From a bacterium (GTDB taxonomy: Bacteria > Planctomycetota > UBA1135 > UBA2386): a DNA stretch of 64,000 bases. The DNA lies in contig JAUILN010000001.1 of NCBI GenBank assembly GCA_030432695.1, positions 310,001-374,000 of the forward strand, read 5' to 3'. The position numbers and the translations under genes are program-made. This document shows positions 56,153 to 64,000 of the stretch, one piece after another (position 1 is the stretch's first letter; every line of letters starts with the position of its first letter). The notes below the pieces were generated by a model. That model made no database searches, was not told where the DNA came from, and saw only the letters and a list, made by a program, of their open reading frames with translations.

Positions 56153-56194
56153 GGCAGCAGGTCGTCCTCTGGGAACCTTCGAACCGGAGTTGCC

Positions 56195-57832
56195 GTGAGC
56201 CAGCAGCAACAGAACCAACTGGAGCTCCCGCCGGTCTCCTTCGCGCGCTACTTCGAACTGCTGAAGCGGCGGCGCTGGCAGGTGCTGCCGATGAGCCTGG
56301 TCGGCCTCGTGGTCGGTGCGGTGGTGGCGCTGCTGATCCCTCGCTACTACGTTGCCGATACGCTCCTGAGCTACCGTGGCACGCCGCTGGACCAGGCGTC
56401 GCGGACCGACGACGACCCGCTCTACACCAAGGTACGCAATGCCGACCAGGCGTTCCGCGAACTGGTGCCGCGGACCCTCGAGGAACTGAACCGGATCGGC
56501 ACGGACGAGTCCGACCCGTCGCGGCAGGCGATCATCGACGCGGCGCGCGAGCGGCTCAACGTGCGCGCCTACGAGCAGGGGCGGGACCGCGCCTACTACA
56601 ACATCAACATCGAGTTCAAGGACGTCGACGGCCAGTTCGCGGCGGACTTCTGCAACACGATGCGGGACCTGTTCGTCGAGTCGATCCGCACCGAACTCGA
56701 GGCCGAGGCCAACGTCGAGCTGCGACGGGCCAACGAGGACCTGGGTGGCTTGCAGCAGGCGCGCGACTTCGCCCGCAAGGCCCTGCAGAGCTTCCTCAAC
56801 CGGCACCCGAGCATCGATCCCTACGATCCCGACTCGCGAGTGAAGCAGGGTAGCACCCTGGCGCAGATGATCGTCGCGGCCGAGAACGAGTTCTTCGCGG
56901 TCGAGGCGGAACTCAACGGCAAGCAGGCGCAGATCAAGAAGCTCGACGAGCAGATCAAGCTGCAGCCGCCGGACGAGGAGGTTGCGCAGCCTGTATCGGC
57001 GGACTCCGAGTTGGCAAAGCAGGTCCAGCCGTATCTGACCCGACTCCGGATCGTCGAGCGGAAGCTCTCGGAATTCGAGAAGTCGCACCCCGACTACGAA
57101 CACAACGTGCGACTCAGGGCCCACTATGAGGCGGAGATCGCTCGCATCGCCCCGGACCTCGGAACCGGCGGTGTCCGCCTCGTCAAGCGCGAGAACGAGA
57201 AGCGGAAGGCGCTGATCGAGAAGCGCAACGAACTCGAACTGGTCGTCGCCGAGAAGCAGGTCCTCCACGATCGACTGGCGGCCCGCCTCGAGCAGATGCG
57301 CGGCAAGTTCGACGAGATCACCAGCGTCTACGCGTCGTACGAGGAGCTGCTCGCCAAGAAGACCGATCGGGATGCGGAATACGCCGAGGCGCGGAAGCAG
57401 TTCAACGAGCTCGATGCGGCCTATGCGCGGACCCGGACCGGCCGGCCGCTGGTCACGGTGAACGTCGCCCAGGTGCCACCGGTGCCCACCGAGCCCAATG
57501 CGCTGTTCGTCGCGGCGACCGGCTGCATCGTCGGCCTCGGCGCGGCGATCGGCCTGGTGCTGCTGCTCGACTTCCTGCGCTCGACCTTCAAGACCGTCGA
57601 GGACGTGTCCTACGGCCTGAAGGTGCCGGTGCTGGGCACGATGGCCTACCTGGAGACCGCCGAGGACCGGATCCGCAACATCCGTCACCGTCGCAGCGTG
57701 TCCCTGGTCGCGGCCTCGTTCGTGGTGCTGACGCTGTCGCTGGTGACCGTCTACTACGTCGCCCCGACCCGGCTGCCCTCCGCGGTCCTGCACGCCCTCG
57801 ACACCCTGCTGGGAGCGTCCACCGCGCGCTGA
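56195..57832 (+). CDS. Wzz-type chain-length / export protein without kinase domain
   Basis: A 545-residue inner-membrane protein. The Wzz domain starts at about 14 (FARYFELLKRRRWQVLP, helix ~32-50), a long coiled coil fills about 170-420, and membrane helices lie at about 443-466 and 505-526. The C-terminal tyrosine kinase found in Wzc is absent. GTG at 56195 is preceded by GGAG. It would set glycan chain length and couple to the upstream Wza-like protein. Confidence 0.88.
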   Translation: MSQQQQNQLELPPVSFARYFELLKRRRWQVLPMSLVGLVVGAVVALLIPRYYVADTLLSYRGTPLDQASRTDDDPLYTKVRNADQAFRELVPRTLEELNRIGTDESDPSRQAIIDAARERLNVRAYEQGRDRAYYNINIEFKDVDGQFAADFCNTMRDLFVESIRTELEAEANVELRRANEDLGGLQQARDFARKALQSFLNRHPSIDPYDPDSRVKQGSTLAQMIVAAENEFFAVEAELNGKQAQIKKLDEQIKLQPPDEEVAQPVSADSELAKQVQPYLTRLRIVERKLSEFEKSHPDYEHNVRLRAHYEAEIARIAPDLGTGGVRLVKRENEKRKALIEKRNELELVVAEKQVLHDRLAARLEQMRGKFDEITSVYASYEELLAKKTDRDAEYAEARKQFNELDAAYARTRTGRPLVTVNVAQVPPVPTEPNALFVAATGCIVGLGAAIGLVLLLDFLRSTFKTVEDVSYGLKVPVLGTMAYLETAEDRIRNIRHRRSVSLVAASFVVLTLSLVTVYYVAPTRLPSAVLHALDTLLGASTAR

Positions 57833-57865
57833 CCGGTCTCCGGGCGGTGCCGAGGGCATACTGCG

Positions 57866-59287
57866 ATGCGCGACCTGATCGTCTTCGCCCTGACGGTCGC
57901 GAGCCTGCCGTTCTGCTTCCGGATCCCGTTCTTCGGGCTCCTGATGTTCTCGTGGCTCGCCTACATGCGGCCGCAGGATCTGTGCTGGGGCTTCGCCGCG
58001 ACGATGCGCCTCAGCCTCTACGTCGGCGTGACGCTGATCGCCGGCTACTTCGCCAACGATGTCGGCCGGCGGCCGTTCATGAAGCCGGACCTGCGGGCCT
58101 GGTGCATGATCGCGATCCTGTGCCTGACCTTCCTCAGCACCGCGCTCGCCGAGGTCCAGGATTCGGCGGTGATCTCGGGACTGATCGAGTTCACCAAGAT
58201 CATCGGCATCGCGCTGCTGGTCACCGGGCAGCTCGACTCGCCGCTCAGGCTCCGGCTGATGCTGTGGACCATCGGCATGTGCCTCGGGTTCTTCGGCTTC
58301 AAGGGCGGGCTCTACGGCATGCTCGGCGGCGGCGGCATCGAGCGCGGCCCGGGCGGGATGATGGAGGACAACAACGACTTCGCCCTCGCCCTGGTGATGT
58401 CGCTCCCCATCAACTTCTACCTCGGGGTCACCGAGAAGAACCTGCTGCTGAAGAAGTGGGCCTGGCTGACGATGCTGCTGACCTGCGTCACGGTGATCCT
58501 GACGCACTCGCGCGGCGGCTACCTGGCGATGGCCTGCGTGTTCCTGCAGTTCGCCTGGCGATCCGGCAAGCTGCTGCAGGCGTCCTTGGTCGGAGCCCTC
58601 GCCGTGGTCGCGTTCTTCCAGTTCGCGCCGAAGAGCGTGCTCGACGAGATCGCGACCATCGGCGAGGCGGCAGAGGGCAACCAGGACAAGTCGGTCGACG
58701 CGCGCTACAAGGCCTGGGCGATCGGCCTGCGGATGATCCAGCGCGAGCCGATCCTCGGCGTCGGCCACAAGAACTTCCGGCACCACTACGGCCGCCACGC
58801 CGCGGTGCTGTTCCCCGGCGAGCATCTCTTCAACCACGTCGCCCACAACTCCTACATCCAGATGTGGGCGGAGACGGGCACCTTCGCGCTGCTCCTGTTC
58901 CTGGTGATGCTGTTCTCGGTGATCGGCACCGCGTCACGGCTCCGACGCATCGCCCGGATGCGACCGGACCTCGCCTGGGCGCGGGGCTACGGGAACATGG
59001 CGGAGGCCACCACGGTCGGCTACATGGTCGGCGGCTTCTTCCTGAACCGGGCCCACTTCGACCTCGTGTGGCACTGGATGGGGATCGTCACGGCGATGTC
59101 GTGGGTCGCGCGGACCGAATGGGCATTCGGCGGTGCGGCCGATCCTGCCGACAAGGTGTCGAAGGCCGAACGGCCGGCGCCGCGCCCGGTCTTCGACCTG
59201 GAGCCGGGTCGTGCGCCGCAGGCTTCCCCCGCGTGGGGGACGCCGGGCCTCCCACGGTGGGAGCGCGGCGGAGGTGTGCAGACGTAG
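57866..59287 (+). CDS. O-antigen-ligase-like protein of the exosortase-associated type
   Basis: A 473-residue membrane protein with about ten helices. The opening IVFALTVASLPFCFRIPFFGLLMFSWLAYMRPQ-like stretch and NNDFALALVMSLPINFYL, then THSRGGYLAM and the Wzy/ligase motif AHNSYIQMWAETG (near 334-346), match the 'probable O-glycosylation ligase' family that co-occurs with exosortase A. It would join lipid-linked glycan to a protein or other carrier. It ends in a Pro/Arg-rich cytoplasmic tail. Downstream are the AsnB-type gene and, six genes on, the exosortase, in agreement. Confidence 0.88.
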   Translation: MRDLIVFALTVASLPFCFRIPFFGLLMFSWLAYMRPQDLCWGFAATMRLSLYVGVTLIAGYFANDVGRRPFMKPDLRAWCMIAILCLTFLSTALAEVQDSAVISGLIEFTKIIGIALLVTGQLDSPLRLRLMLWTIGMCLGFFGFKGGLYGMLGGGGIERGPGGMMEDNNDFALALVMSLPINFYLGVTEKNLLLKKWAWLTMLLTCVTVILTHSRGGYLAMACVFLQFAWRSGKLLQASLVGALAVVAFFQFAPKSVLDEIATIGEAAEGNQDKSVDARYKAWAIGLRMIQREPILGVGHKNFRHHYGRHAAVLFPGEHLFNHVAHNSYIQMWAETGTFALLLFLVMLFSVIGTASRLRRIARMRPDLAWARGYGNMAEATTVGYMVGGFFLNRAHFDLVWHWMGIVTAMSWVARTEWAFGGAADPADKVSKAERPAPRPVFDLEPGRAPQASPAWGTPGLPRWERGGGVQT

Positions 59288-59333
59288 CGTTGCGCGCGCC
59301 GCCCGGCGGCGGGCGGCGGTGTTCGTATCAGCG

Positions 59334-61190
59334 ATGTGCGGGATAGCCGGAGTCTTCTTCACCGACCGCGCGCGGCCCGCCGACGCGGAGCTGCTCACCC
59401 GGATGGCCGACCGGATCCGCCACCGCGGACCCGACGGCTCCGGAGTGCGTGCGCGTCCCGGCTACGGCCTGGCCCATCGTCGCCTGTCGATCATCGACCT
59501 CTCGGACGGCGCGCAGCCGATGGGCCACGACGGCGTCTGGGTGACCTTCAACGGCGAGATCTACAACTTCCTCGACCTCCGCGCCGAGCTCGAGGCGCAG
59601 GGCTGTGTCTTCACCACCCGCTGCGACACCGAGGTGCTGGTGCACGGCTGGCGGGTCTGGGGCGAGGACCTGCCGCGGCGGCTGCGTGGCATGTTCGCGT
59701 TCGCGTTGGTCGACGAGCGCGACCACACCCTGTTCGCCGCCCGTGACCGTCTCGGCAAGAAGCCGTTGCACTACGCCGAGACCGGCGACGGCGCGCTGTG
59801 GTTCGCCAGCGAGATCAAGTGCCTGCGAGAGGTGCCGGGCCTCGGGGCCGAGCTCGATCCACAGGCGCTCGGTGAGTTCCTGTGCCTGCGCTACGTGCCC
59901 GACCCGCGGACCATCTTCAAGGCGATCCGCAAGCTGCCGCCGGCGTCGTCGCTGACGGTCCGCGACGGGCGGACCAGCATCCGGCGCTACTGGGAGCTGA
60001 GCTTCGCCGAGCCGGATCCGCGTGGCGAGGCGGAACTCGCGGAGGCGGTGCTGGCCAAGCTCGACGAGGCGACCCGGATCCGGCTGATGAGCGACGTGCC
60101 GCTCGGCGCCTTCCTGTCGGGGGGCATCGACAGCTTCGCGGTGGTCGACGCGATGGCGCGGGTCGGCAACGGCCAGGTCATCGCCTGCACGATGGGTTTC
60201 CAGAACGGCGGCGCGCTGGACGAGCGGGTCCACGCCCGCGAGGCGGCGCGGGCGGTGGGCGCGGTGCTGCACGAGGAGGTGATCGGACCCGACGACATGC
60301 TCGACCAGTCGTGGTTCGACTTCACCTACGACGAGCCGTTCTCCGACGAGTCGGCGATCCCGACCTACCACGTCAGCCGGCTGGCGCGGCGCCATGTGAC
60401 GGTCGCGCTGTCGGGGGACGGTGGTGACGAGAGCTTCGCCGGCTACCGGCGGCACCGTTTCGACGTGCTGGAGAACCGGAGCCGCGGCGTGTTGCCTCGC
60501 GGGGTGTGGACCGCGCTCGGTGCGCTGTATCCGAAGCTCGACTACCTGCCGCGTTGGATGCGGTTCAAGCGCACCTTCCAGAACATGGCGCGCTCGCCCG
60601 GCGAGGCCTATGCCCGCTCGGTGAGCGCGGCGTTGCCGGAGGAGATCCGTCCGCTGCTCCGCGGCGAGTGGGCGGCGGCCGGCGAGGATCCGCTGGCGGT
60701 GGTGCGCGAGGCCTACGAGCGCTGCGACGGCGACCATCCGCTGGCGCGCTGTGCGGCAGCCGACTTCGCGACCTACCTGCCCGGCGACATCCTGGTGAAG
60801 GTCGACCGCGCCTCGATGGCGGTCTCGCTGGAGGTGCGCGCGCCGTTCCTGGACCACGAGCTGGTCGAACTCGCGGCGCGGGTGCCGGCGTCGCTGAAGC
60901 TGCGCGACGGTCAGACCAAGGGCTTCCTGCGGCGGGCGTTCAGGGCACGACTCGGCCAGGGTGCGCTGGAGCGGCCCAAGCAGGGCTTCTCGCCGCCGTC
61001 GCAGGCGTGGCTGCGTGGCCCGGTGGGGGACGCGCTGGACGCCGCACTCGAGGGCGCGGCGATCAGCTCGATCGTCGACGCCGGTCGGGTCCGGGAGCTG
61101 CTCACCGAGCACCGGGCCGGCCGCCGCAACCACACCACGATCCTGTGGGCCGTCTCGGTGCTGCAGCGCTTCCTGGAGCGGTGGGGGTGA
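59334..61190 (+). CDS. asnB: asparagine-synthetase-type amidotransferase
   Basis: A 618-residue protein. Cys2 (MCGIAGVF) is the glutaminase nucleophile exposed after Met removal. The class II glutaminase domain covers 1-190 (RGPDGSG, FNGEIYNF), and the synthetase domain follows with the pyrophosphate-binding loop SGGIDS (near 263-268) and SGDGGDESFAGYRRHR. AsnB homologues are standard members of exosortase/polysaccharide loci, where they probably amidate sugar carboxyls (uronates) rather than aspartate. UDP-glucuronate-using genes upstream fit that. The ATG at 59334 puts Cys at position 2. The next gene overlaps by GTGA. Confidence 0.93.
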   Translation: MCGIAGVFFTDRARPADAELLTRMADRIRHRGPDGSGVRARPGYGLAHRRLSIIDLSDGAQPMGHDGVWVTFNGEIYNFLDLRAELEAQGCVFTTRCDTEVLVHGWRVWGEDLPRRLRGMFAFALVDERDHTLFAARDRLGKKPLHYAETGDGALWFASEIKCLREVPGLGAELDPQALGEFLCLRYVPDPRTIFKAIRKLPPASSLTVRDGRTSIRRYWELSFAEPDPRGEAELAEAVLAKLDEATRIRLMSDVPLGAFLSGGIDSFAVVDAMARVGNGQVIACTMGFQNGGALDERVHAREAARAVGAVLHEEVIGPDDMLDQSWFDFTYDEPFSDESAIPTYHVSRLARRHVTVALSGDGGDESFAGYRRHRFDVLENRSRGVLPRGVWTALGALYPKLDYLPRWMRFKRTFQNMARSPGEAYARSVSAALPEEIRPLLRGEWAAAGEDPLAVVREAYERCDGDHPLARCAAADFATYLPGDILVKVDRASMAVSLEVRAPFLDHELVELAARVPASLKLRDGQTKGFLRRAFRARLGQGALERPKQGFSPPSQAWLRGPVGDALDAALEGAAISSIVDAGRVRELLTEHRAGRRNHTTILWAVSVLQRFLERWG

Positions 61191-62350
61191 GCGACACGTC
61201 CTGCATCCTCACCGTCACCGACCGCTACCCTTCGGCCGCACGGCCCGGCCACGGCCGGCAGATCCACGAGCGCAACCGTCGGCTGGCGCCGTCGGTCGGC
61301 GCCCGGCTCGCGGTCTGGGAGTGCGATCCGCGCCGGTCGGTCGAGGAATCCGCGGTGCACGACGACTTCGAGGGCGTGCCGGTCGTCCGGCTCGGGGCCG
61401 AGGTGCGTGGGGGACTGTTCGCAGGTCTCCGCGGGCGGCGACGGGCCCGCGAAGACGGGGTGGTGGCAACGGTCCTGGCCGCGGTCGACGCGGCGCGCGC
61501 CGAGCACCGCGACGTGCTGCTCGACGTGCATGGCGTGCGACCCTGGGTGCCCAACGTGTTGCGCGCCGCGGCGAGGCTCGGAGTGCCGGCCTGGTCGACG
61601 CCGGGCGTGGCGGGCCTGGCGCGGGTCGCCGCCTTGCGAGAGCCGCTGCAGCGCGTCGCCGCGGCGGCGCGGAGCTGGTTGGTCGACAGTGCGGCATGCG
61701 GGGCCCGTCTCCAGCTCGAACTCGGTGTCACCGCCCTGCCGCTGCAGGTGCTCCGCGACGGCGTGGATCTGGAACTGTTCGTGCCAGCCCCCGCGGGCGC
61801 GTCGCCGGGATCGTTCCGGGCCGAGCACGGGATCCCGGCCGATGCCGCGCTCTGTGTGGCGTTCGCGCCCGTGACCGAGGCTTCGGGGATCCCGAAGCTC
61901 GCCGCGGCTCTGCGCGACCTGCCGACGGCCGTGCATCTCGCAGTCGCCGGGGTCGGGGAGGCGTCGGGTCGGATGCGCTCGCTGGCGCCACCCGGTCGAG
62001 TCCACGAGGTCGGTGACCTGGTGCCCGAGGCCCGGGCCTGGCTGTTCCAGGCCGCGGATCTGACCGTGCTCCCGGGGGTGCTCGCGCCGACGGTACCGGC
62101 CTTCGCGGAGTCGCTGGCGGCGGGGGTCCGGGTGCTGGCGACGCCGACCGCCGGCGATCCGGCGCTGCTGGCCAACCCCGGCCTGGGGGCGCTGGTGCGC
62201 GACGGGGACCGTCGTGCGCTCGGTCGGGAGATCCTCCGGCTGCTCCGCACGCCCAGCGATCCGCAACGGATTCGTGGTTTCGCTCAGAGGTTCTCCTGGG
62301 ACGATCCGATCGGGAAACTGGCGGACTCGTTCCGCGACGCGCTGCAGTGA
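61187..62350 (+). CDS. glycosyltransferase, GT4-like
   Basis: A 387-residue protein with two Rossmann-like halves. The N-terminal half begins ILTVTDRYPSAARPGHGRQIHERN. The C-terminal half contains LAVAGVGEASGRMRSL, VHEVGDLVPEARAWLFQAADLTVLPGVL and the donor-site region PAFAESLAAGVRVLATPTAGDP. The acceptor and donor are unknown. It is atypically Ala/Arg-rich. GTG at 61187 overlaps the asnB stop; the next gene starts on its stop (GTGA). Confidence 0.83.
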   Translation: MSDTSCILTVTDRYPSAARPGHGRQIHERNRRLAPSVGARLAVWECDPRRSVEESAVHDDFEGVPVVRLGAEVRGGLFAGLRGRRRAREDGVVATVLAAVDAARAEHRDVLLDVHGVRPWVPNVLRAAARLGVPAWSTPGVAGLARVAALREPLQRVAAAARSWLVDSAACGARLQLELGVTALPLQVLRDGVDLELFVPAPAGASPGSFRAEHGIPADAALCVAFAPVTEASGIPKLAAALRDLPTAVHLAVAGVGEASGRMRSLAPPGRVHEVGDLVPEARAWLFQAADLTVLPGVLAPTVPAFAESLAAGVRVLATPTAGDPALLANPGLGALVRDGDRRALGREILRLLRTPSDPQRIRGFAQRFSWDDPIGKLADSFRDALQ

Positions 62351-63615
62351 AGAGGCCGCTCCGCATCCTGTACCACCATCGCATCCGCTCGGACGACGGG
62401 CAGGCGGTGCACGTCCGTGAGCTGATCCGCGGGCTGCGCGGGGCGGGCCACGAGGTGCTGGAATGTGCCCTGGTGCCGAAGTCGGACCCTGACCCGGTGG
62501 AGACCGCGGCGGAAGGGGTTCCCGCCGTGGCGGCGCCGGGGAGCGACGGCGGTTCGGGGGCAGGCCTCTGGCAGCGCCTCCAGCTCCCACGACGCGCGGT
62601 GGAGCTGATGGAGATCGTCTACGGCCGGACCGCTGCTCGCCGTCTCGCCGCGCGGGCAGCCGCGTTCCGACCCGATGTCGTCTACGAGCGGCATGCGCTG
62701 CACTGTGCGGCCGGGTTGACGCTCGCGCGGCGGCTGGGCGTGCCGCTGCTCCTCGAGGTCAACGCGCCGCTGTGCGACGAGGTCGAACGGTTCGGGCAGC
62801 TGCGTTTCCCGCGCCTCGCGCGGCGCAACGAGCGGCGGGTGCTCGGCGGCGCGGACCGGGTGCTGGCGGTGTCGGGTGCCTTGAAGGAGATGCTGGTGCC
62901 CTGTGGGGCGTCGGCAGAGCGCACCGTGGTGATCCCCAATGGGGTCGATCCTGGCCGCTTCGACGCGGCCGCCCGTTCGCGGGGTGCGGCGCTGCGGGCC
63001 CAGCTCGGCCTCGGGGATCCGGCGCAGTTCGTGCTCGGCTTCGTCGGCTACATGCGGCCTTGGAACCGCGTCGACCTCGCGGTCGAGGCGATGACCAAGC
63101 CCGGCCTGGAGGCGGTTCGATTGCTATTGGTCGGTGAGGGGCCTGCATTGCCGGACGTGGTGGAACAGGCCGAGCGGTGCGGGGTCCGCGACCGGGTCGT
63201 CACGGTCGGTGCGGTGTCGCCCGGCGAGGTGCCGGGACTCGTCACGGCGTTCGACGCGGCGCTGATCCCGGCGCTCAATGGATACGCGTCGCCGCTGAAG
63301 CTGTTCGACTACCTCGCGGCCGCAGTACCCACGCTCGGACCCGACCAACCGAACCTCGCCGAACTCCTCCAGGACGGTCGCAACGGTCTCCTGTTCGAGG
63401 TCGACGACGTCGAGTCGTTGGCGAGCCGGTTGCGATCGCTGGTCGGCGACCGGGACGGCGCCAGGCGACTCGGGGAAGCCGGTCGGCGCTGGCTGGTCGA
63501 GGGCGATTGGACCTGGAGTGGCGCGGCGCGACGGGTCGAACGGGTCGCGCGGGAGGTGCTGGCGGAACGGAATGGCTCGATCGCACCGGACGCCACCGCG
63601 GAGGCCCGGCGATGA
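62347..63615 (+). CDS. glycosyltransferase family 4 protein
   Basis: A 422-residue protein, GT-B fold. The N-terminal RILYHHRIRSDDGQAVHVRELIRGL contains the glycine/His region typical of GT4. The linker reads TVVIPNGVDPGRFD; the C-terminal domain has LGFVGYMRPWNRVDLAVEAM, LLLVGEGP, SPLKLFDYLAAAVPTLGPD and ELLQDGRNGLLFEVDD. Similar enzymes belong to exosortase-associated glycan loci. GTG start at 62347. The exosortase gene begins on its stop codon (ATGA). Confidence 0.9.
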   Translation: MKRPLRILYHHRIRSDDGQAVHVRELIRGLRGAGHEVLECALVPKSDPDPVETAAEGVPAVAAPGSDGGSGAGLWQRLQLPRRAVELMEIVYGRTAARRLAARAAAFRPDVVYERHALHCAAGLTLARRLGVPLLLEVNAPLCDEVERFGQLRFPRLARRNERRVLGGADRVLAVSGALKEMLVPCGASAERTVVIPNGVDPGRFDAAARSRGAALRAQLGLGDPAQFVLGFVGYMRPWNRVDLAVEAMTKPGLEAVRLLLVGEGPALPDVVEQAERCGVRDRVVTVGAVSPGEVPGLVTAFDAALIPALNGYASPLKLFDYLAAAVPTLGPDQPNLAELLQDGRNGLLFEVDDVESLASRLRSLVGDRDGARRLGEAGRRWLVEGDWTWSGAARRVERVAREVLAERNGSIAPDATAEARR

Positions 63616-64000
63616 AGTCTCTGTGGATCGTGGTGCCGTTGGTGATCGCCTACCTCGGCACCTTCCGTTGGATGTGGGAGTCCTGGTGGTTCGAGGGCTC
63701 CTACTACGCACACGCGCCGATCGTGGTGGCGCTGGGACTGTTCCTGGCCTGGTCTGGTCGGGACCGCTGGACCAGGCGTCCGGCGGTCGTAGACGGGCGC
63801 GGTTGGCTGCTGCTCGGACCGGGGCTTCTCGCTCATGCCACGGGAGGTGCCCTGACCATCGATTCGCTGTCGGGCGCCAGCCTGGTGCTCTCGACCGCCG
63901 GCGCGGTGTGGCTCCTCGGGGGCTTCGGCCGGCTCTGGGATTGCCTGCCGCTGATCGCCCTGTTGGCCCTGGTGATTCCGATGCCGCTGTTCGTCAGCAG
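63612..64000 (+). CDS. exosortase/archaeosortase family protein, cut by window edge
   Basis: The first 129 residues of an integral-membrane sorting protease. FEGSYYAHAPIVVALGLFLAW is the exosortase opening (in the family: short loop, then Y(S/A)H..... helix), followed by a basic loop, a paired-helix region and LIALLALVIPMPLF with the conserved Pro-x-Pro loop. The catalytic Cys, Arg and His lie beyond the edge. Exosortases cut C-terminal sorting tails (for example PEP-CTERM) from exported proteins and are usually embedded in polysaccharide genes, as here. No protein with such a tail is found in the window. Confidence 0.88.
   Translation, partial: MKSLWIVVPLVIAYLGTFRWMWESWWFEGSYYAHAPIVVALGLFLAWSGRDRWTRRPAVVDGRGWLLLGPGLLAHATGGALTIDSLSGASLVLSTAGAVWLLGGFGRLWDCLPLIALLALVIPMPLFVS

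Noticed and set aside
55370..58846. A 1158-codon open frame antisense to the wza, wzz and ligase genes
   Set aside because: Long antisense frames are expected at this GC content; the sense frames carry lipobox, Wzz and ligase motifs.

Overview
The window is 64 kb of GC-rich bacterial chromosome, densely coded on both strands, with no prophage, insertion sequence or CRISPR array that I can see. The best guess for the host is a free-living member of the Planctomycetota. The reasons are a secreted protein with a short cysteine-containing C-terminal module of a kind common there, the GldA/GldF/GldG-DUF4340-DUF58-BatA gene set, Rho with a glycine-rich N-terminus, ribosomal protein genes scattered away from their usual operons, and an exosortase next to an exopolysaccharide locus. 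This assignment is an inference from gene content and recall, not from a search.

Layout. 1-11.2 kb: aconitase (cut by the window edge), rpmH, a divergent STAS-domain protein / GAF-SpoIIE phosphatase pair (a partner-switching regulator), several envelope or secreted proteins, a thioredoxin-TPR protein and a ClpP protease. 11.2-12.5 kb is a gene-free gap. 12.5-24.3 kb: rho, then an ABC transporter of the gliding/auxiliary type (ATPase, permease, GldG-like protein, DUF4340 protein), a secreted jelly-roll protein, and a DUF58/BatA-type von Willebrand cluster that lacks the usual MoxR ATPase. 24.3-33.3 kb: rplC with an unassigned small basic protein, a flavoprotein, panB-pcnB-dusB, tRNA-Leu(CAG), smpB and a methyltransferase. 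33.3-37.7 kb: a five-copy 72-bp repeat, the tmRNA gene with its terminator, and a phoB-phoR-phoU cluster without a Pst transporter.

37.7-47.2 kb is one tightly overlapped minus-strand operon: TPR lipoprotein, rnpA, yidD, and three consecutive very large YfhO-like membrane proteins where yidC is normally found. 47.9-64 kb is an exopolysaccharide locus. It holds UDP-glucuronate decarboxylase, two more sugar-nucleotide epimerases, rmlA/rmlD/rmlB (no rmlC), a Wza-type export lipoprotein, a Wzz-type chain-length protein, an O-antigen-ligase-like protein, an AsnB-type amidotransferase, two glycosyltransferases and the start of an exosortase gene. Together they would make nucleotide sugars, assemble and export a glycan, and sort or glycosylate surface proteins.

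Two features cut across the window. First, many intergenic gaps carry short tandem repeats of unrelated sequence but similar period (15-18 bp, most often 17 bp). Second, the tmRNA gene ends inside a perfect 32-bp inverted repeat. Most long arginine-rich open frames here are antisense or shifted shadows of real genes and are omitted.
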